A stretch of DNA of 64,000 bases from Ovoidimarina sp038744785 (GCA_038744785.1 JBCDLX010000002.1:164891-228890), one strand, 5' to 3'; positions 44,111 through 52,972 are shown, counted from the stretch's first letter. A program made the numbers and translations. Notes: generated by a model not told the origin, from the letters alone.

Positions 44111-47100
44111 TCACTTTGCGGACCGTTGGGCATAGCCCGCAACAACCTGCAACAGCTTCACCGCGGTATCGACATCCGCTTCCACAACCGACAAGAACTC
44201 TTCCGATCCCAACCGAAGCGCGCGAAGTTTCGTCTTGGCCCGCATGCTCAGCGCGCGGGGGCTTTTGTTAATCAACGCAAGCTCTCCGATCAGAACGCCG
44301 TGCTCGGCCGTGGCAACGACCACTTCGGGGTTGTCGCCTTCCGGGATGTAAAGGTCGGCCTCGCCATCAGCGATGACATAGGCGCCATCCGTGGGCTCGT
44401 CTCCCATCCGGAAAACGACAGTGCCGGGCTCTGCATCATACCAGCGCGCACCGAATGCCAAGAGCCGAAGCTGTTGTTCGCCTAGTCCTGAGAAAAGCTC
44501 GCTGTCTTCCAAGAGCTGAATCTTCCGGGTCAGATCGATGCTTACGGGGTTTGCGGCCTCGTCCGCCGTGGTGCCCAAACCCGCTTGCTGCAGCTGCGAG
44601 TGCCTGATTTCGTAAGACGTATCGAACGCCGATTGGTCCTCAATCCGCGCCTCCAGCACAATAAGCGTGGCATCCGGCAGCAGGCCGCGGACCCGGGCCA
44701 GTGCCGCGCGGCGGTCATCAGGCTCCAAACTCGCCAGGGCGCGGTCGAGGATCAGGATGTCGGGCGATTTGATGGCAGCACGGGTGACCTCCAACGTCTC
44801 GACCATCTCCGCAGACAGGTTTGCGCCGCCGATATCGGTCGGCAGGTCGTAAAGAAGCGCATAGACATCGTGGGCAAGCTTGGACTTGCGGAGCTCATCC
44901 GTGATGACCTCGCGAATTCTGCCAGCCTTCGGACCTGCGCCATCGGCGATCTTGCCGTAAAGGATGTTCTCCAAAAGGCTCAACCCCGTGGTGAACGTGT
45001 CCGGCGTCAGCGGTGAAAACAATCCATCAAGCCCGTTGTCCATCAGGGATGTGGCCTGCGGGCGCAGCGCGACGATGCGGTCCTTCAGTTCGTCGGTGAA
45101 ACCGACACCGATCCGTTCGGCGGAAATCGAGAACGGGATCAGCAGGAGGTGGGCGATATCGTCATCGGTCAATGTGCCCGTTGCACCGGCTTCAAGTTGC
45201 GGCAGCAACGTGAGGCAGCGGTCATAGATGTCCGGATCAAGACCCAGCCGCTGAAACATCGGGTGTTTTGTGCCGTCGCGGCCAAAGATCCTTTGCAACA
45301 AATCTATGATGTCGCCGGATACGGCAATCATCTCGTCCTGCAAATCAAGGTTCCTAAGTAGCGCGGGAAGGTCTAACTGGCCCGTCAGCACTTCGGTGGT
45401 GATCGGGCGCGTGGGGATCGCAAAGAAAAGGTTCACCGCGACCGGCAGCGCCAGGTTAAAGCGTTCGGGATCGAAGCGGTGGAAGGCGTCTTCCAGCCCC
45501 TCCTTTGCCAGCGCCTTTGCCACCGGGTCCCGCAACGCAACGAGCTGTTCGGAAAGGGCGGGGTACGCGGCGCCATCGAACGGCTGCGCAAGGGCAAGCT
45601 CCAGAAGCCCGCCGCTTACATCCATAGCCTGCGTCAGATCCAGCCAGCGTTCGCGGCCGGTTCCTTCGTCGTGAAGCCAGTCGGCGTTCAGCGGATCCAT
45701 CGAATTTCCCGACGCCTGGGACTCGCGACCTTTCGCGGGATCGTCCTCTTCTTCTTCGGACGTGGCTGGCGTCAGCATTCTTGGCAGGAAAGCATTCTGG
45801 CTAAGCGTGCCTTGCAGGACGAACGGTTTTCCGCCCGCATAGCCGATCCGTTCCGAAATGGTCGTCTGCGGCAGTGTGGACAGATCGTGCCCGGCCACTT
45901 TGACTGTTCCCGATGTAGGCAGCACCTCACGCGTCAAAAGGTTAGCCAGTGTGCGCCGGGTATCCTCGCCCTCGACAGCAACGCCGACGCTGGCCCCGGC
46001 CGGAACGGAGAGAGACACATCCTTTAGGCGCGGAGCGCCATCTTCGCCAAAGATGGTGACGTTGTCGAATGCAATCTCGCCCTTCAGCGACGGGTTCGGT
46101 TCGGATTCGGCGTCGAACACCGTTTCGTCGATCATGCCTTCGGGGTCGAACTTCTCGATGATCGTCTTGTAGCGGATGCCCGTTTCCTGGATCTGGTTGT
46201 AGTAGGTCAGAAGCTCCTTCCAAGGTGCGGCCAGATCCTTGTGGGCGGCAAGCGCGGCAACGAGCGCGCCGATGGTCAACTGGCCGGTGATCACCAGATA
46301 CCCGCCCAGCGAATAGAACATCAGTGGCGTCAGTTGGGTTATCAGGTTGTTCACAAACTTCATGAAAAACTTGCGCTGAAAGATCTCGAACCGGATCAGG
46401 AACAACTTGCCCAGCCGGTCGGACAGCCGCGCTTTCCAGTAACGCAGACCACCGGTGCGCCGCAGATGTACTGCGCCATCGGCGCTTTCTCCGATCAGGG
46501 TCGAGAATTTGCGGACTTGCTGCACCCGTTCGCGTGCCAGCAAGTTGATCTTCCGCTGCATCTTGGGGATCAGCCAGGCCTGAAGCGGGATCAGTGCGCT
46601 TGCCGCCAGCCCCAGCAAGGGTGATTGCACAATCAGGAACGTCAGAATGGTCAGCATCTGTCCCGCTTGAAACAGCGGGAGCGAAATAGCGTCGCCCATC
46701 ATTCCGCCCAGCGTTTCAGATTCGCTCGTCACCATCGAGACAAGTTCACCTTGCGACGTGCGGCGGAAATAGGTCTGCGGAAAACGGAACAGCCGCGTGG
46801 TCAGCATATACCGAAAACGGCGCAGCATCCTTTCGGACAGGATGCCTTTCATCGTGTTTAGGCGCATCTTCATGACGCCTTGCGTCAGGACGGCGACCAG
46901 AAAGGCAGCGCACAGCAGCCACAAAAGCTCTAGCCTGCTGAATTCAAAAGACAAAACCGGGATCGTTGGCGTTTCCGACCCAATCGCGCCGTTAATGATC
47001 GTTTTGGGGATTTCCAGCGTCAGATATTGGACCGGAAACAACACGGCGGTAAAGATCACCAGTTTGATCTGATCGATCTTCGAGTACTTCCAAATGTAGG

Positions 47101-47119
47101 AGAAGAGCGTCGGTTCTAT
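44111..47119 (-). CDS. ABC-exporter-like membrane protein with degenerate ATPase domain, large insertion and C-terminal cNMP-binding domain
   Basis: Positions count from the GTG at 47059 (982 residues). An ABC exporter membrane domain with about six helices (~1-300) leads to a nucleotide-binding domain (~325-825) in which every ATPase motif is altered. Walker A is VEGEDTRRT (361-370, Lys to Arg), the Q-loop glutamine is lost (IGYAGGKPF), the signature is NLSAEM (747-751), Walker B is ILILDRA (catalytic Glu to Arg) and the H-loop lacks His (VLEARIED). About 260 residues (430-690) are inserted between Q-loop and signature. Residues 850-965 are a cyclic-nucleotide-binding fold. In-frame sequence upstream (EPTLFSYIWKYSKIDQIKL) looks like a genuine exporter N-terminus but starts only with ATA at 47119, behind AGGGA. 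It may be a cNMP-gated scaffold or pseudo-ATPase. Confidence 0.82.
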   Translation of the reverse strand: MEPTLFSYIWKYSKIDQIKLVIFTAVLFPVQYLTLEIPKTIINGAIGSETPTIPVLSFEFSRLELLWLLCAAFLVAVLTQGVMKMRLNTMKGILSERMLRRFRYMLTTRLFRFPQTYFRRTSQGELVSMVTSESETLGGMMGDAISLPLFQAGQMLTILTFLIVQSPLLGLAASALIPLQAWLIPKMQRKINLLARERVQQVRKFSTLIGESADGAVHLRRTGGLRYWKARLSDRLGKLFLIRFEIFQRKFFMKFVNNLITQLTPLMFYSLGGYLVITGQLTIGALVAALAAHKDLAAPWKELLTYYNQIQETGIRYKTIIEKFDPEGMIDETVFDAESEPNPSLKGEIAFDNVTIFGEDGAPRLKDVSLSVPAGASVGVAVEGEDTRRTLANLLTREVLPTSGTVKVAGHDLSTLPQTTISERIGYAGGKPFVLQGTLSQNAFLPRMLTPATSEEEEDDPAKGRESQASGNSMDPLNADWLHDEGTGRERWLDLTQAMDVSGGLLELALAQPFDGAAYPALSEQLVALRDPVAKALAKEGLEDAFHRFDPERFNLALPVAVNLFFAIPTRPITTEVLTGQLDLPALLRNLDLQDEMIAVSGDIIDLLQRIFGRDGTKHPMFQRLGLDPDIYDRCLTLLPQLEAGATGTLTDDDIAHLLLIPFSISAERIGVGFTDELKDRIVALRPQATSLMDNGLDGLFSPLTPDTFTTGLSLLENILYGKIADGAGPKAGRIREVITDELRKSKLAHDVYALLYDLPTDIGGANLSAEMVETLEVTRAAIKSPDILILDRALASLEPDDRRAALARVRGLLPDATLIVLEARIEDQSAFDTSYEIRHSQLQQAGLGTTADEAANPVSIDLTRKIQLLEDSELFSGLGEQQLRLLAFGARWYDAEPGTVVFRMGDEPTDGAYVIADGEADLYIPEGDNPEVVVATAEHGVLIGELALINKSPRALSMRAKTKLRALRLGSEEFLSVVEADVDTAVKLLQVVAGYAQRSAK

Positions 47120-47126
47120 GACGGTG

Positions 47127-47131
47127 TCCCT
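47127..47131 (-). promoter_or_regulatory. Ribosome binding site favouring an ATA start
   Basis: AGGGA on the minus strand lies 7 nt before the ATA at 47119-47117. The only standard start in this frame, GTG 47059, has no purine-rich site ahead of it and would remove 20 residues that look like a true exporter N-terminus. Confidence 0.5.
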
Positions 47132-47235
47132 ATGGATCTGCGATTGATGGGGATTGGGTGCGGCGCGCTAAACCCTGTGGCGAAGAGGTTGTCGCGTTCG
47201 GAAAATTCCCTGATACATGTACCGCCCCCCGATGA

Positions 47236-47255
47236 CGTGATCGGAACATATCACG
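47236..47255. promoter_or_regulatory. Inverted repeat upstream of the ABC-like gene
   Basis: CGTGAT-N8-ATCACG (47236-47241 and 47250-47255) is a perfect 6-bp inverted repeat in the 190-bp gap between the esterase and the ABC-like gene. It looks like a dimeric regulator site. The spacing does not match the CRP consensus. Confidence 0.35.
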
Positions 47256-47309
47256 GGAAATGCCGGTGCGCTAACGGATTGTTGAACCATCCCAACGCTG
47301 TAAGTCGTA

Positions 47310-48050
47310 TCAGTCTTCGTCGCGGTCGAGCGCGTTTCGCAGGACATCCCCGAAGTCCAGATCATGGTCGAACTGTCCATCGTGCAGAAACGTCAGAATC
47401 TGCGCCATGACGACGGGATCGTTCATCATGAATGTGTGGGTGACCGGCAACACGATATGGTCAGCGAGCCCTGGAAAACGGGTGCTTTCAACCGATACTT
47501 TGCCGTCGTTCGGGCTGTCGATGATCTCGGAATAGATCGGGTTTAGCGACCGGTCGCCAGCGATTACGCCGGTTTCGACCCGAGCCGGACCCAGCGAGTT
47601 GGGGACACTGTCCGCTCCGGTCCCCAGTGCGAGGCCCGCCGGACCGTTCAACCATTCAAACGGCGCCAAATCCTCGAACGCGTCGACGAGTTCTGATCCC
47701 TGGTTGGGTGGTCCCAGCATGACCACGCGTCCCGTGGATGGTGGTCGGTTTTCCTCTAACCAGGCGCGCACCAGGATGCCGCCCATGGAATGGGTGACAA
47801 AATGCGTCCGCTCGGGCGCGCACTCTTCGACCGCGGGGGTTACTGCTGCGTTCACAAGCGCCGCAATTGGTAAGTCGGTCGACGGGTAGGTCTTGTTGAC
47901 CACCCGGTAGTCCTCGGCCTCGAGCCGAAGCTCCAGAAGCGTCATCGAGGCGGCGGTGCGTGCCAAACCATGTAACAGCACAACGCAATCGGCCCGGACC
48001 GGTGCAGCCGTAAGGCAAAAGGCAAAGAAAAGGATCAAACGCGCGCGCAT
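47310..48050 (-). CDS. Secreted alpha/beta-hydrolase (esterase/lipase)
   Basis: The 246-residue protein has a signal peptide (MRARLILFFAFCLTAAPVRA) and a lipase-type alpha/beta fold. The oxyanion strand is CVVLLHGLARTAASM, the nucleophile elbow is THSMGG (Ser~93), VVMLGPPNQGSELVDAF follows, and the catalytic His is probably in LPVTHTFMM. It should act in the periplasm or outside the cell on a lipid or ester. The same-strand ABC-like gene follows after ~190 bp, so a shared operon is unlikely. Confidence 0.88.
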   Translation of the reverse strand: MRARLILFFAFCLTAAPVRADCVVLLHGLARTAASMTLLELRLEAEDYRVVNKTYPSTDLPIAALVNAAVTPAVEECAPERTHFVTHSMGGILVRAWLEENRPPSTGRVVMLGPPNQGSELVDAFEDLAPFEWLNGPAGLALGTGADSVPNSLGPARVETGVIAGDRSLNPIYSEIIDSPNDGKVSVESTRFPGLADHIVLPVTHTFMMNDPVVMAQILTFLHDGQFDHDLDFGDVLRNALDRDED

Positions 48051-48134
48051 GCCTCACCATACTGCTGCGGCGCGGCATGCGCGAGGGGGCTGGGCAGCTT
48101 TGCCTCTTTCCGGACGCCACGTTAGAGGGAAGGA

Positions 48135-49187
48135 ATGGCCATGAACCTGAATTGCCTTTCTGATCTGACATCGCACGGCTATGACGCGGTGATCGACGTC
48201 CGCTCACCTTCTGAGCATGCCGAAGATCATCTGCCAGCCGCCATCAACCTTCCAGTGTTGTCGGACGCAGAACGTGCGCGGGTTGGGACGATCTATGTTC
48301 AGGATAGCCCGTTTCGGGCCCGCAAAATCGGGGCGGCGCTGGTGGCGCGGAACGCCGCGCACCATATCGAGACTGCCCTGGCCGGGTTCGACGGTGGCTG
48401 GAGGCCATTGGTTTATTGCTGGCGGGGCGGTCAGCGATCGGGGTCTTTTGCCTCGATCCTGTCCCAGATTGGCTGGCGGGCGGAAACCGTGTCGGGCGGG
48501 TATCAAAGATACCGTCGTTTGGTCGTCCGGGCGCTTTACAAGGATCCTTGGCCGGTTTCGGTTGTTCTGCTTGATGGGAATACGGGCACGGCAAAGACTG
48601 ACATCCTGGCTGAGGTTCGCAGGCTTGGGATCCAGGTTCTGGACCTTGAGGGGCTTGCGGCCCATCGCGGCTCTGTTCTTGGGGGTAGGGGGGTGCCGCA
48701 GCCCGCCCAGAAACGGTTCGAGTCAGGTATTGCCATGGCGTTGGCTAAGTTTGATCCCGCGCGCCCAGTTTTGATCGAGGCCGAATCGAACAAGGTCGGT
48801 GAGCGGATCATTCCACCGACACTTTGGCATGCGATGCGGGATGCCCCGCGCATCGTTATTCACGCCGATGTGCCCGCGCGGGCGGCGTATCTGGCGCGAA
48901 GCTATGCAGACGTCCTGGCTGATCCCGCCGCAGTTTCGAACCGGCTGCAGGCGCTTGTCCCATATCATGGCCGCAAGGTCGTCGATCATTGGTGCGAGAT
49001 GCTGAAGGCTCAAGAGTTTACGGATCTTGCCGCGGCGCTGATCAAGGCGCACTATGATCCGCGCTATTCCAAGTCCCGGGCCCGGCACGCAGGCACCGTT
49101 CTTGCGGACATCGCGGGCCGCAGGCTCGATCCCGAAGGTATTCGGCAGACAGCGGCAAAAGTGGCTTCAGAACTCAAAAGAGTGTAA
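48135..49187 (+). CDS. mnmH: tRNA 2-selenouridine synthase
   Basis: MnmH (SelU/YbbB) replaces sulfur by selenium in (c)mnm5s2U34 of tRNA-Lys, -Glu and -Gln, using selenophosphate, via a geranylated intermediate. The 350-residue product has an N-terminal rhodanese domain with catalytic Cys95 (VYCWRGGQRSGS) and a P-loop domain with GNTGTAKT (148-155). It faces selD, which makes the selenophosphate, and their 3' ends overlap by 14 bp. Confidence 0.94.
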   Translation: MAMNLNCLSDLTSHGYDAVIDVRSPSEHAEDHLPAAINLPVLSDAERARVGTIYVQDSPFRARKIGAALVARNAAHHIETALAGFDGGWRPLVYCWRGGQRSGSFASILSQIGWRAETVSGGYQRYRRLVVRALYKDPWPVSVVLLDGNTGTAKTDILAEVRRLGIQVLDLEGLAAHRGSVLGGRGVPQPAQKRFESGIAMALAKFDPARPVLIEAESNKVGERIIPPTLWHAMRDAPRIVIHADVPARAAYLARSYADVLADPAAVSNRLQALVPYHGRKVVDHWCEMLKAQEFTDLAAALIKAHYDPRYSKSRARHAGTVLADIAGRRLDPEGIRQTAAKVASELKRV

Positions 49188-51342
49188 GGCCCGGTGGCCC
49201 TTCTTTCAGACGGCCAATGCGGGCGGCTGCGAACCCGGCGCAGCTTAGGTCGTCGATGATGCTGCTGGCGGCGTCCATTGGCACTGCCGCAAGCAATCCG
49301 CCGGCCGTTTGTGGATCGAACATAAGCGCGGCCCTAGGTGTGTCCGAAATTCCGGATACGGAGAAACGCGCCCGATTGGCAGCGTACAGGGTCGAGCGTA
49401 CCCCACGCTCTGCCAGCGCAAGCGCGCCCTCAAACACCGGGACGGCATCGAGCGTAATGTCTGCTGCAACCCCAGAGGCTTCGGCAAGGTTCATGAGATG
49501 ACCCGCGAGGCCAAAACCGGTCACGTCGGTCATGGCATTTGCCCGGCACAGGATCGCTGCCGCGGGTCCTTGCGGGCGCGACAGCTCGGCCATCAGCGCT
49601 GCGATCGCGGGTCCCGGGGTCTTAAGCGCCATATCGCCCGCCAAAAGAGTGCCCGACCCAAGCGGCCGCGTCAGGATAAGAACGTCTTCGGGATGTGCGC
49701 CGGCAAGGGTGATGGGCTGATCGGCAGCGAAGCCGGTGACGGTGAACCCGATCGACAGCTCGGCCCCCACTGCCGTGTGTCCGCCGACGATTCCTGCATC
49801 AGCTTCGGCAAACGCGCGACCGGCCGCGTCCATAACCTCGAACAGCGTGCGGGCCTGCAGAGTCTCGGACATCGGTGGCAGCGTGACATGTGCAAGCGCG
49901 ACGTGCGGTGTCGCTCCCATCGCCCAGATATCCCCAAGTGCGTGCAGGGCGGCAATCCGGGCAAAGGCGGCAGGATCGTCGGTGAAGGCCCGAAGCTGGT
50001 CCGTGGTGATCACTTGCTGGGTCTCACCGACCGATACCACTGCCGCATCATCGCCTGGGCCGGTGACAATGGTGTTGGATGGTGTGGTGGGCAAGGCGGA
50101 AAATACCTGTCCCAATGGCCCGGCACCGATCTTGCCGCCGCAGCCCGCGCATATCGGTTGGCCGTCCGCAAGTTCCGCCACGACCCCTTTGGCCACGCTG
50201 CGCGGCGGCGCGGGTCGAGACATGGGTTTCAGGTCATCAAGGCGTGCCATAAACCCTTGATCGATCCGGTTCTTAAGCGTCCACAGGCGCGCGCCCTGTG
50301 CCGCGATCCCCCATTTTTCGAATACTGCAGACTTCCGGCCCAGCGTGATGAGTTTCACGAAATCCTTTTGCGGAATGAAGGATTTGCGCTGAGATCCAGA
50401 AAGATCTGCCCGCAGGTTATGTGCAAGTGTCGGGGCCGCGCGCACCGCGTAGACACCTGCTTTGGGGCGGGGCGAACGCTTCAGGTGGGCACAGTCGCCT
50501 GCCGCGAAAATCGCAGGGTCCGACGTGCGCAGGGTGTCGTCGACCTCTAAGAAACCATCGCGATGCGTAAGCCCTGTTTCAGCAAGCCATGGCCAGGGTC
50601 TTGCGCCCGCGGCCCCGACGATAAAATCGGCGGGAAGAACCGGGCCCGCGTTCAGATGCACGGCGCCTTCGGAAACGCGGTCGACGGGGCTGTCTTCCAG
50701 TAGCTGGATTTTCCAATCCGCAAGTGCGGCCAAAAGCCGGGCACGGGGTGCCGGTGGCAGCCCCGGCAGTGCCCGTCGGGCGTCGATGACCGTGATTTCG
50801 GGGGTGCGCCCGCGTTCCGTCAGCGCATGCGCCATCGCCATCGATAGCTCAACGCCCCCGACACCTGCGCCGATGATGACGATATGTGCGCGACCTTGGC
50901 CGTCCCGGAAGGCCGCCCATCTGTCTGCGAACTGGTCAAGCGGTTTCGCGGGCACAGCATGGTCTGAAAAGCCCGGCAGATCGCCCATATCCGCATGGAT
51001 ACCGACATCGATGGACGCGATGTCGTAGGCAATTGGCGAGCGTTCGGCGAGCGTGATGGTCCGGGCGCCGGGATCAATCCCTGTCGCGCGGTCCAAAATC
51101 AGACGCGCACCCGCGAACCGTGCCAGACGATGTACATCGATCTCAAGATCGTCGCGGTCATAGTGTCCCGCGACATACCCGGGCAGCATACCAGAGTACG
51201 GGGCTGTCGGGCCGGGATTGACCACAGTCAGCCGAGCCCCAGGCAAGGGGTTCATCCCCCAGGACTTGAGAACCAATGCATGGGTATGTCCGCCCCCGAT
51301 CAAAACAAGGTCGCGGGTCACAGGTATTGCGTCAATCATCAT
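49174..51342 (-). CDS. selD: NADH-dehydrogenase-like / selenophosphate synthase fusion
   Basis: The 722-residue protein fuses an FAD/NAD-dependent disulfide-oxidoreductase-like domain to selenide, water dikinase. The first part (~10-370) has LVLIGGGHTHALVL, VIIGAGVGGVELSMAMA and the FAD-site FAAGDCAHL. The SelD part (~395-722) has AGCGGKI with Cys401 and Lys404 at the E. coli Cys17 and Lys20 positions; Cys19 is replaced by Gly403. The ATP/Mg2+ segments GPGDDAAVV, TTDQLRAFTDDP and GGHTAVGAELS follow. Such fusions are known in some bacteria and algae. The oxidoreductase part may reduce selenium to selenide. SelD supplies MnmH next door; no selA, selB or selC lies in this window. Confidence 0.93.
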   Translation of the reverse strand: MMIDAIPVTRDLVLIGGGHTHALVLKSWGMNPLPGARLTVVNPGPTAPYSGMLPGYVAGHYDRDDLEIDVHRLARFAGARLILDRATGIDPGARTITLAERSPIAYDIASIDVGIHADMGDLPGFSDHAVPAKPLDQFADRWAAFRDGQGRAHIVIIGAGVGGVELSMAMAHALTERGRTPEITVIDARRALPGLPPAPRARLLAALADWKIQLLEDSPVDRVSEGAVHLNAGPVLPADFIVGAAGARPWPWLAETGLTHRDGFLEVDDTLRTSDPAIFAAGDCAHLKRSPRPKAGVYAVRAAPTLAHNLRADLSGSQRKSFIPQKDFVKLITLGRKSAVFEKWGIAAQGARLWTLKNRIDQGFMARLDDLKPMSRPAPPRSVAKGVVAELADGQPICAGCGGKIGAGPLGQVFSALPTTPSNTIVTGPGDDAAVVSVGETQQVITTDQLRAFTDDPAAFARIAALHALGDIWAMGATPHVALAHVTLPPMSETLQARTLFEVMDAAGRAFAEADAGIVGGHTAVGAELSIGFTVTGFAADQPITLAGAHPEDVLILTRPLGSGTLLAGDMALKTPGPAIAALMAELSRPQGPAAAILCRANAMTDVTGFGLAGHLMNLAEASGVAADITLDAVPVFEGALALAERGVRSTLYAANRARFSVSGISDTPRAALMFDPQTAGGLLAAVPMDAASSIIDDLSCAGFAAARIGRLKEGPPGLTLF

Positions 51343-51381
51343 GAGTTCGGCATAGGCGCAACCAGACGCCTTGGCGAGGGG

Positions 51382-51933
51382 TCAGGGGGCAAGCCATTGT
51401 CCCTGAAACCCATCGCTTGCGTTGAAGCTGGCCCGGACATGCGGAAGTCGGTCGATCCAAAGTGTTTCCAGATCAATGACTTGCGCAGTCAAGATCATGT
51501 GTCGCTCGGGATCCGGGGCCGGGTCGTGGTCCCGTGGACCGGCCATCACAGTTCCGGGAGGCGGCGTGCCGCCATAGGCCTGCTGAGCTGTCTGCGGGAT
51601 TTTCGACCATTCCTCCGCTGTCCCGGGACGCTGTGCAATGGTGGCGCGGATGCGGACCTGCAGCCCTGCAATCGGGTCCCAGAACAGAAACGCCGCGCGC
51701 GGGTCCGTTTTCAGCTGGGTGACCTTTCCGCTGGCTGCATCGGTATGAAAGACCAGCGTTAAGGGGTTATCCTTCACCGCACGCAACACGAGAAGCCGCG
51801 CCTCGGGCCCATTTGTCCCGTTCGTGCAAAGCGCAGGTGTCCGAAATGGGCAGGTCCGTTCGTTGGGTGCCGCCAGAAGACGGCGCCAGGCCAGCTCCCG
51901 GGTGGCCGAGAGGCTTTCGCGTACATCACTCAT
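51382..51933 (-). CDS. Pyridoxamine 5'-phosphate oxidase family FMN-binding protein
   Basis: The 183-residue protein has a split-barrel flavin-binding fold: CPFRTPALCTNGTNGPEARLLVLRAVKDNPLTLVFHTDAASGKVTQLKTDPRAAFLFWDP, the usual FMN-phosphate region. A C-terminal segment with RLPHVRASF follows. It matches the Alr4036-like PNPOx subgroup, whose role is not established; it may bind FMN or F420-like cofactors. It is distinct from true PdxH. It overlaps the AttH-like gene by 8 bp, so it belongs to the same operon. Confidence 0.85.
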   Translation of the reverse strand: MSDVRESLSATRELAWRRLLAAPNERTCPFRTPALCTNGTNGPEARLLVLRAVKDNPLTLVFHTDAASGKVTQLKTDPRAAFLFWDPIAGLQVRIRATIAQRPGTAEEWSKIPQTAQQAYGGTPPPGTVMAGPRDHDPAPDPERHMILTAQVIDLETLWIDRLPHVRASFNASDGFQGQWLAP

Positions 51934-52972
51934 ACCCGGTCATCTCCAGATAGCCCCGGCCCTGATGCGTGCCGTCGAACCGCACGGGACCCTCCCAATA
52001 GGAAAACGCTGTGGCCATCCAAGCCTGATCATTCAGCGCATCGACCGTGACGTCCAAATCTCGGTCGGCAAGCGTGACCCTCCATCGTGTGGGAACCGAC
52101 CGGCCAGCCACATCGACGACGTCCAATGGTTCGGCGCGAAAGGCACCATCGTCATAGGGAAAGGGGGTGCCATCGGGGGCAATCCATGTCGCCGACGTAT
52201 AGGCAGGCGCGCGATTGTCCCGCAGACGGAACCCCATCAGTCGCGCGCCGTCGTTCATCGACAGACTGAACCAGTCCCAGCCCGTCTGACTTTCGGACAA
52301 GGGTTGCGAGGACCACTCGCGGTCAAGCCAGGCATTGCCTGACACATCGACGGGGCCGGAAGGCAGGTCCAGCCGACCGGTGACCGTGTAGAAAGGTTGT
52401 GAGTAGTAGTGGCTGGCTTGACCGGCGCTTGACTTGACCGAGTATCCGTTCTTGCCTTGGGGAACCAAAGGGCCGGTCGCCGATAGATCCAGACTGAACG
52501 CAAAATCGGATCCTTGTGCGGTCATGTTCAGGCTGTCGAAATCAGGGCCGCGCAACTGCCATTCGTCGATCCAAGCTTCGAACGGATCCGCGACCACGCC
52601 TGCCTGACCGATCCCGCCGCGGGCAAACCGTTCTGCGACAAAATGCTGGTCTGGCGTTGTCAGACCTGCATGGCCCATCCAGATCTGGCGGCTTTCCCAC
52701 CCGTCCTCGGGCCCATCGGCCGCGATGGCTGAACGAAACAGGGTCCATTGCACGCCATAGTCTTTTCCATCCGCACCCGACAATGTGGCCGTCACGTACC
52801 ACCATTCGATCCGGAAATCCGGGTGCGGCCCATGATCCTTTGGAAACTCAAAGCGATAGGCGGGATCGGGAACGGCGTACCCATCTGCATCCGTGCCAAG
52901 GTTCGCGAACCCTTGGGCGTTGGCGCACCCGGCCCAGAAAAGAAACAGAAGTGCGCAGATCCTAACGTTCAT
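51926..52972 (-). CDS. AttH-like secreted lipocalin-fold protein (CrtC/AttH family)
   Basis: The ~348-residue protein has a lipoprotein-type N-terminus (MNVRICALLFLFWAGC) and the double-lipocalin fold of AttH and hydroxyneurosporene-hydratase-related proteins: FPKDHGPHPDFRIEWWYVTATL, GVQWTLFRSA and NAWLDREWSSQPLSESQTGWDWFSLSMND. The ATG at 52972 is preferred over the TTG at 52978. It overlaps the permease gene stop. In AttEFGH operons the ATPase, permease and this type of protein work together, probably on a lipid or lipoprotein substrate; the exact function is unknown. Confidence 0.85.
   Translation of the reverse strand: MNVRICALLFLFWAGCANAQGFANLGTDADGYAVPDPAYRFEFPKDHGPHPDFRIEWWYVTATLSGADGKDYGVQWTLFRSAIAADGPEDGWESRQIWMGHAGLTTPDQHFVAERFARGGIGQAGVVADPFEAWIDEWQLRGPDFDSLNMTAQGSDFAFSLDLSATGPLVPQGKNGYSVKSSAGQASHYYSQPFYTVTGRLDLPSGPVDVSGNAWLDREWSSQPLSESQTGWDWFSLSMNDGARLMGFRLRDNRAPAYTSATWIAPDGTPFPYDDGAFRAEPLDVVDVAGRSVPTRWRVTLADRDLDVTVDALNDQAWMATAFSYWEGPVRFDGTHQGRGYLEMTGYE

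Noticed and set aside
47236..47255. CRP/FNR binding site upstream of the cNMP-domain gene
   Set aside because: The inverted repeat is perfect, but the half-site spacing does not match the CRP or FNR consensus; kept only as an unspecified repeat.
49309..50550. 413-codon plus-strand open frame
   Set aside because: It is antisense to the selD fusion, which has recognisable motifs along its whole length.
49174..51342. Selenocysteine-containing SelD
   Set aside because: The active-site residue at position 401 is encoded as Cys, without an in-frame TGA.
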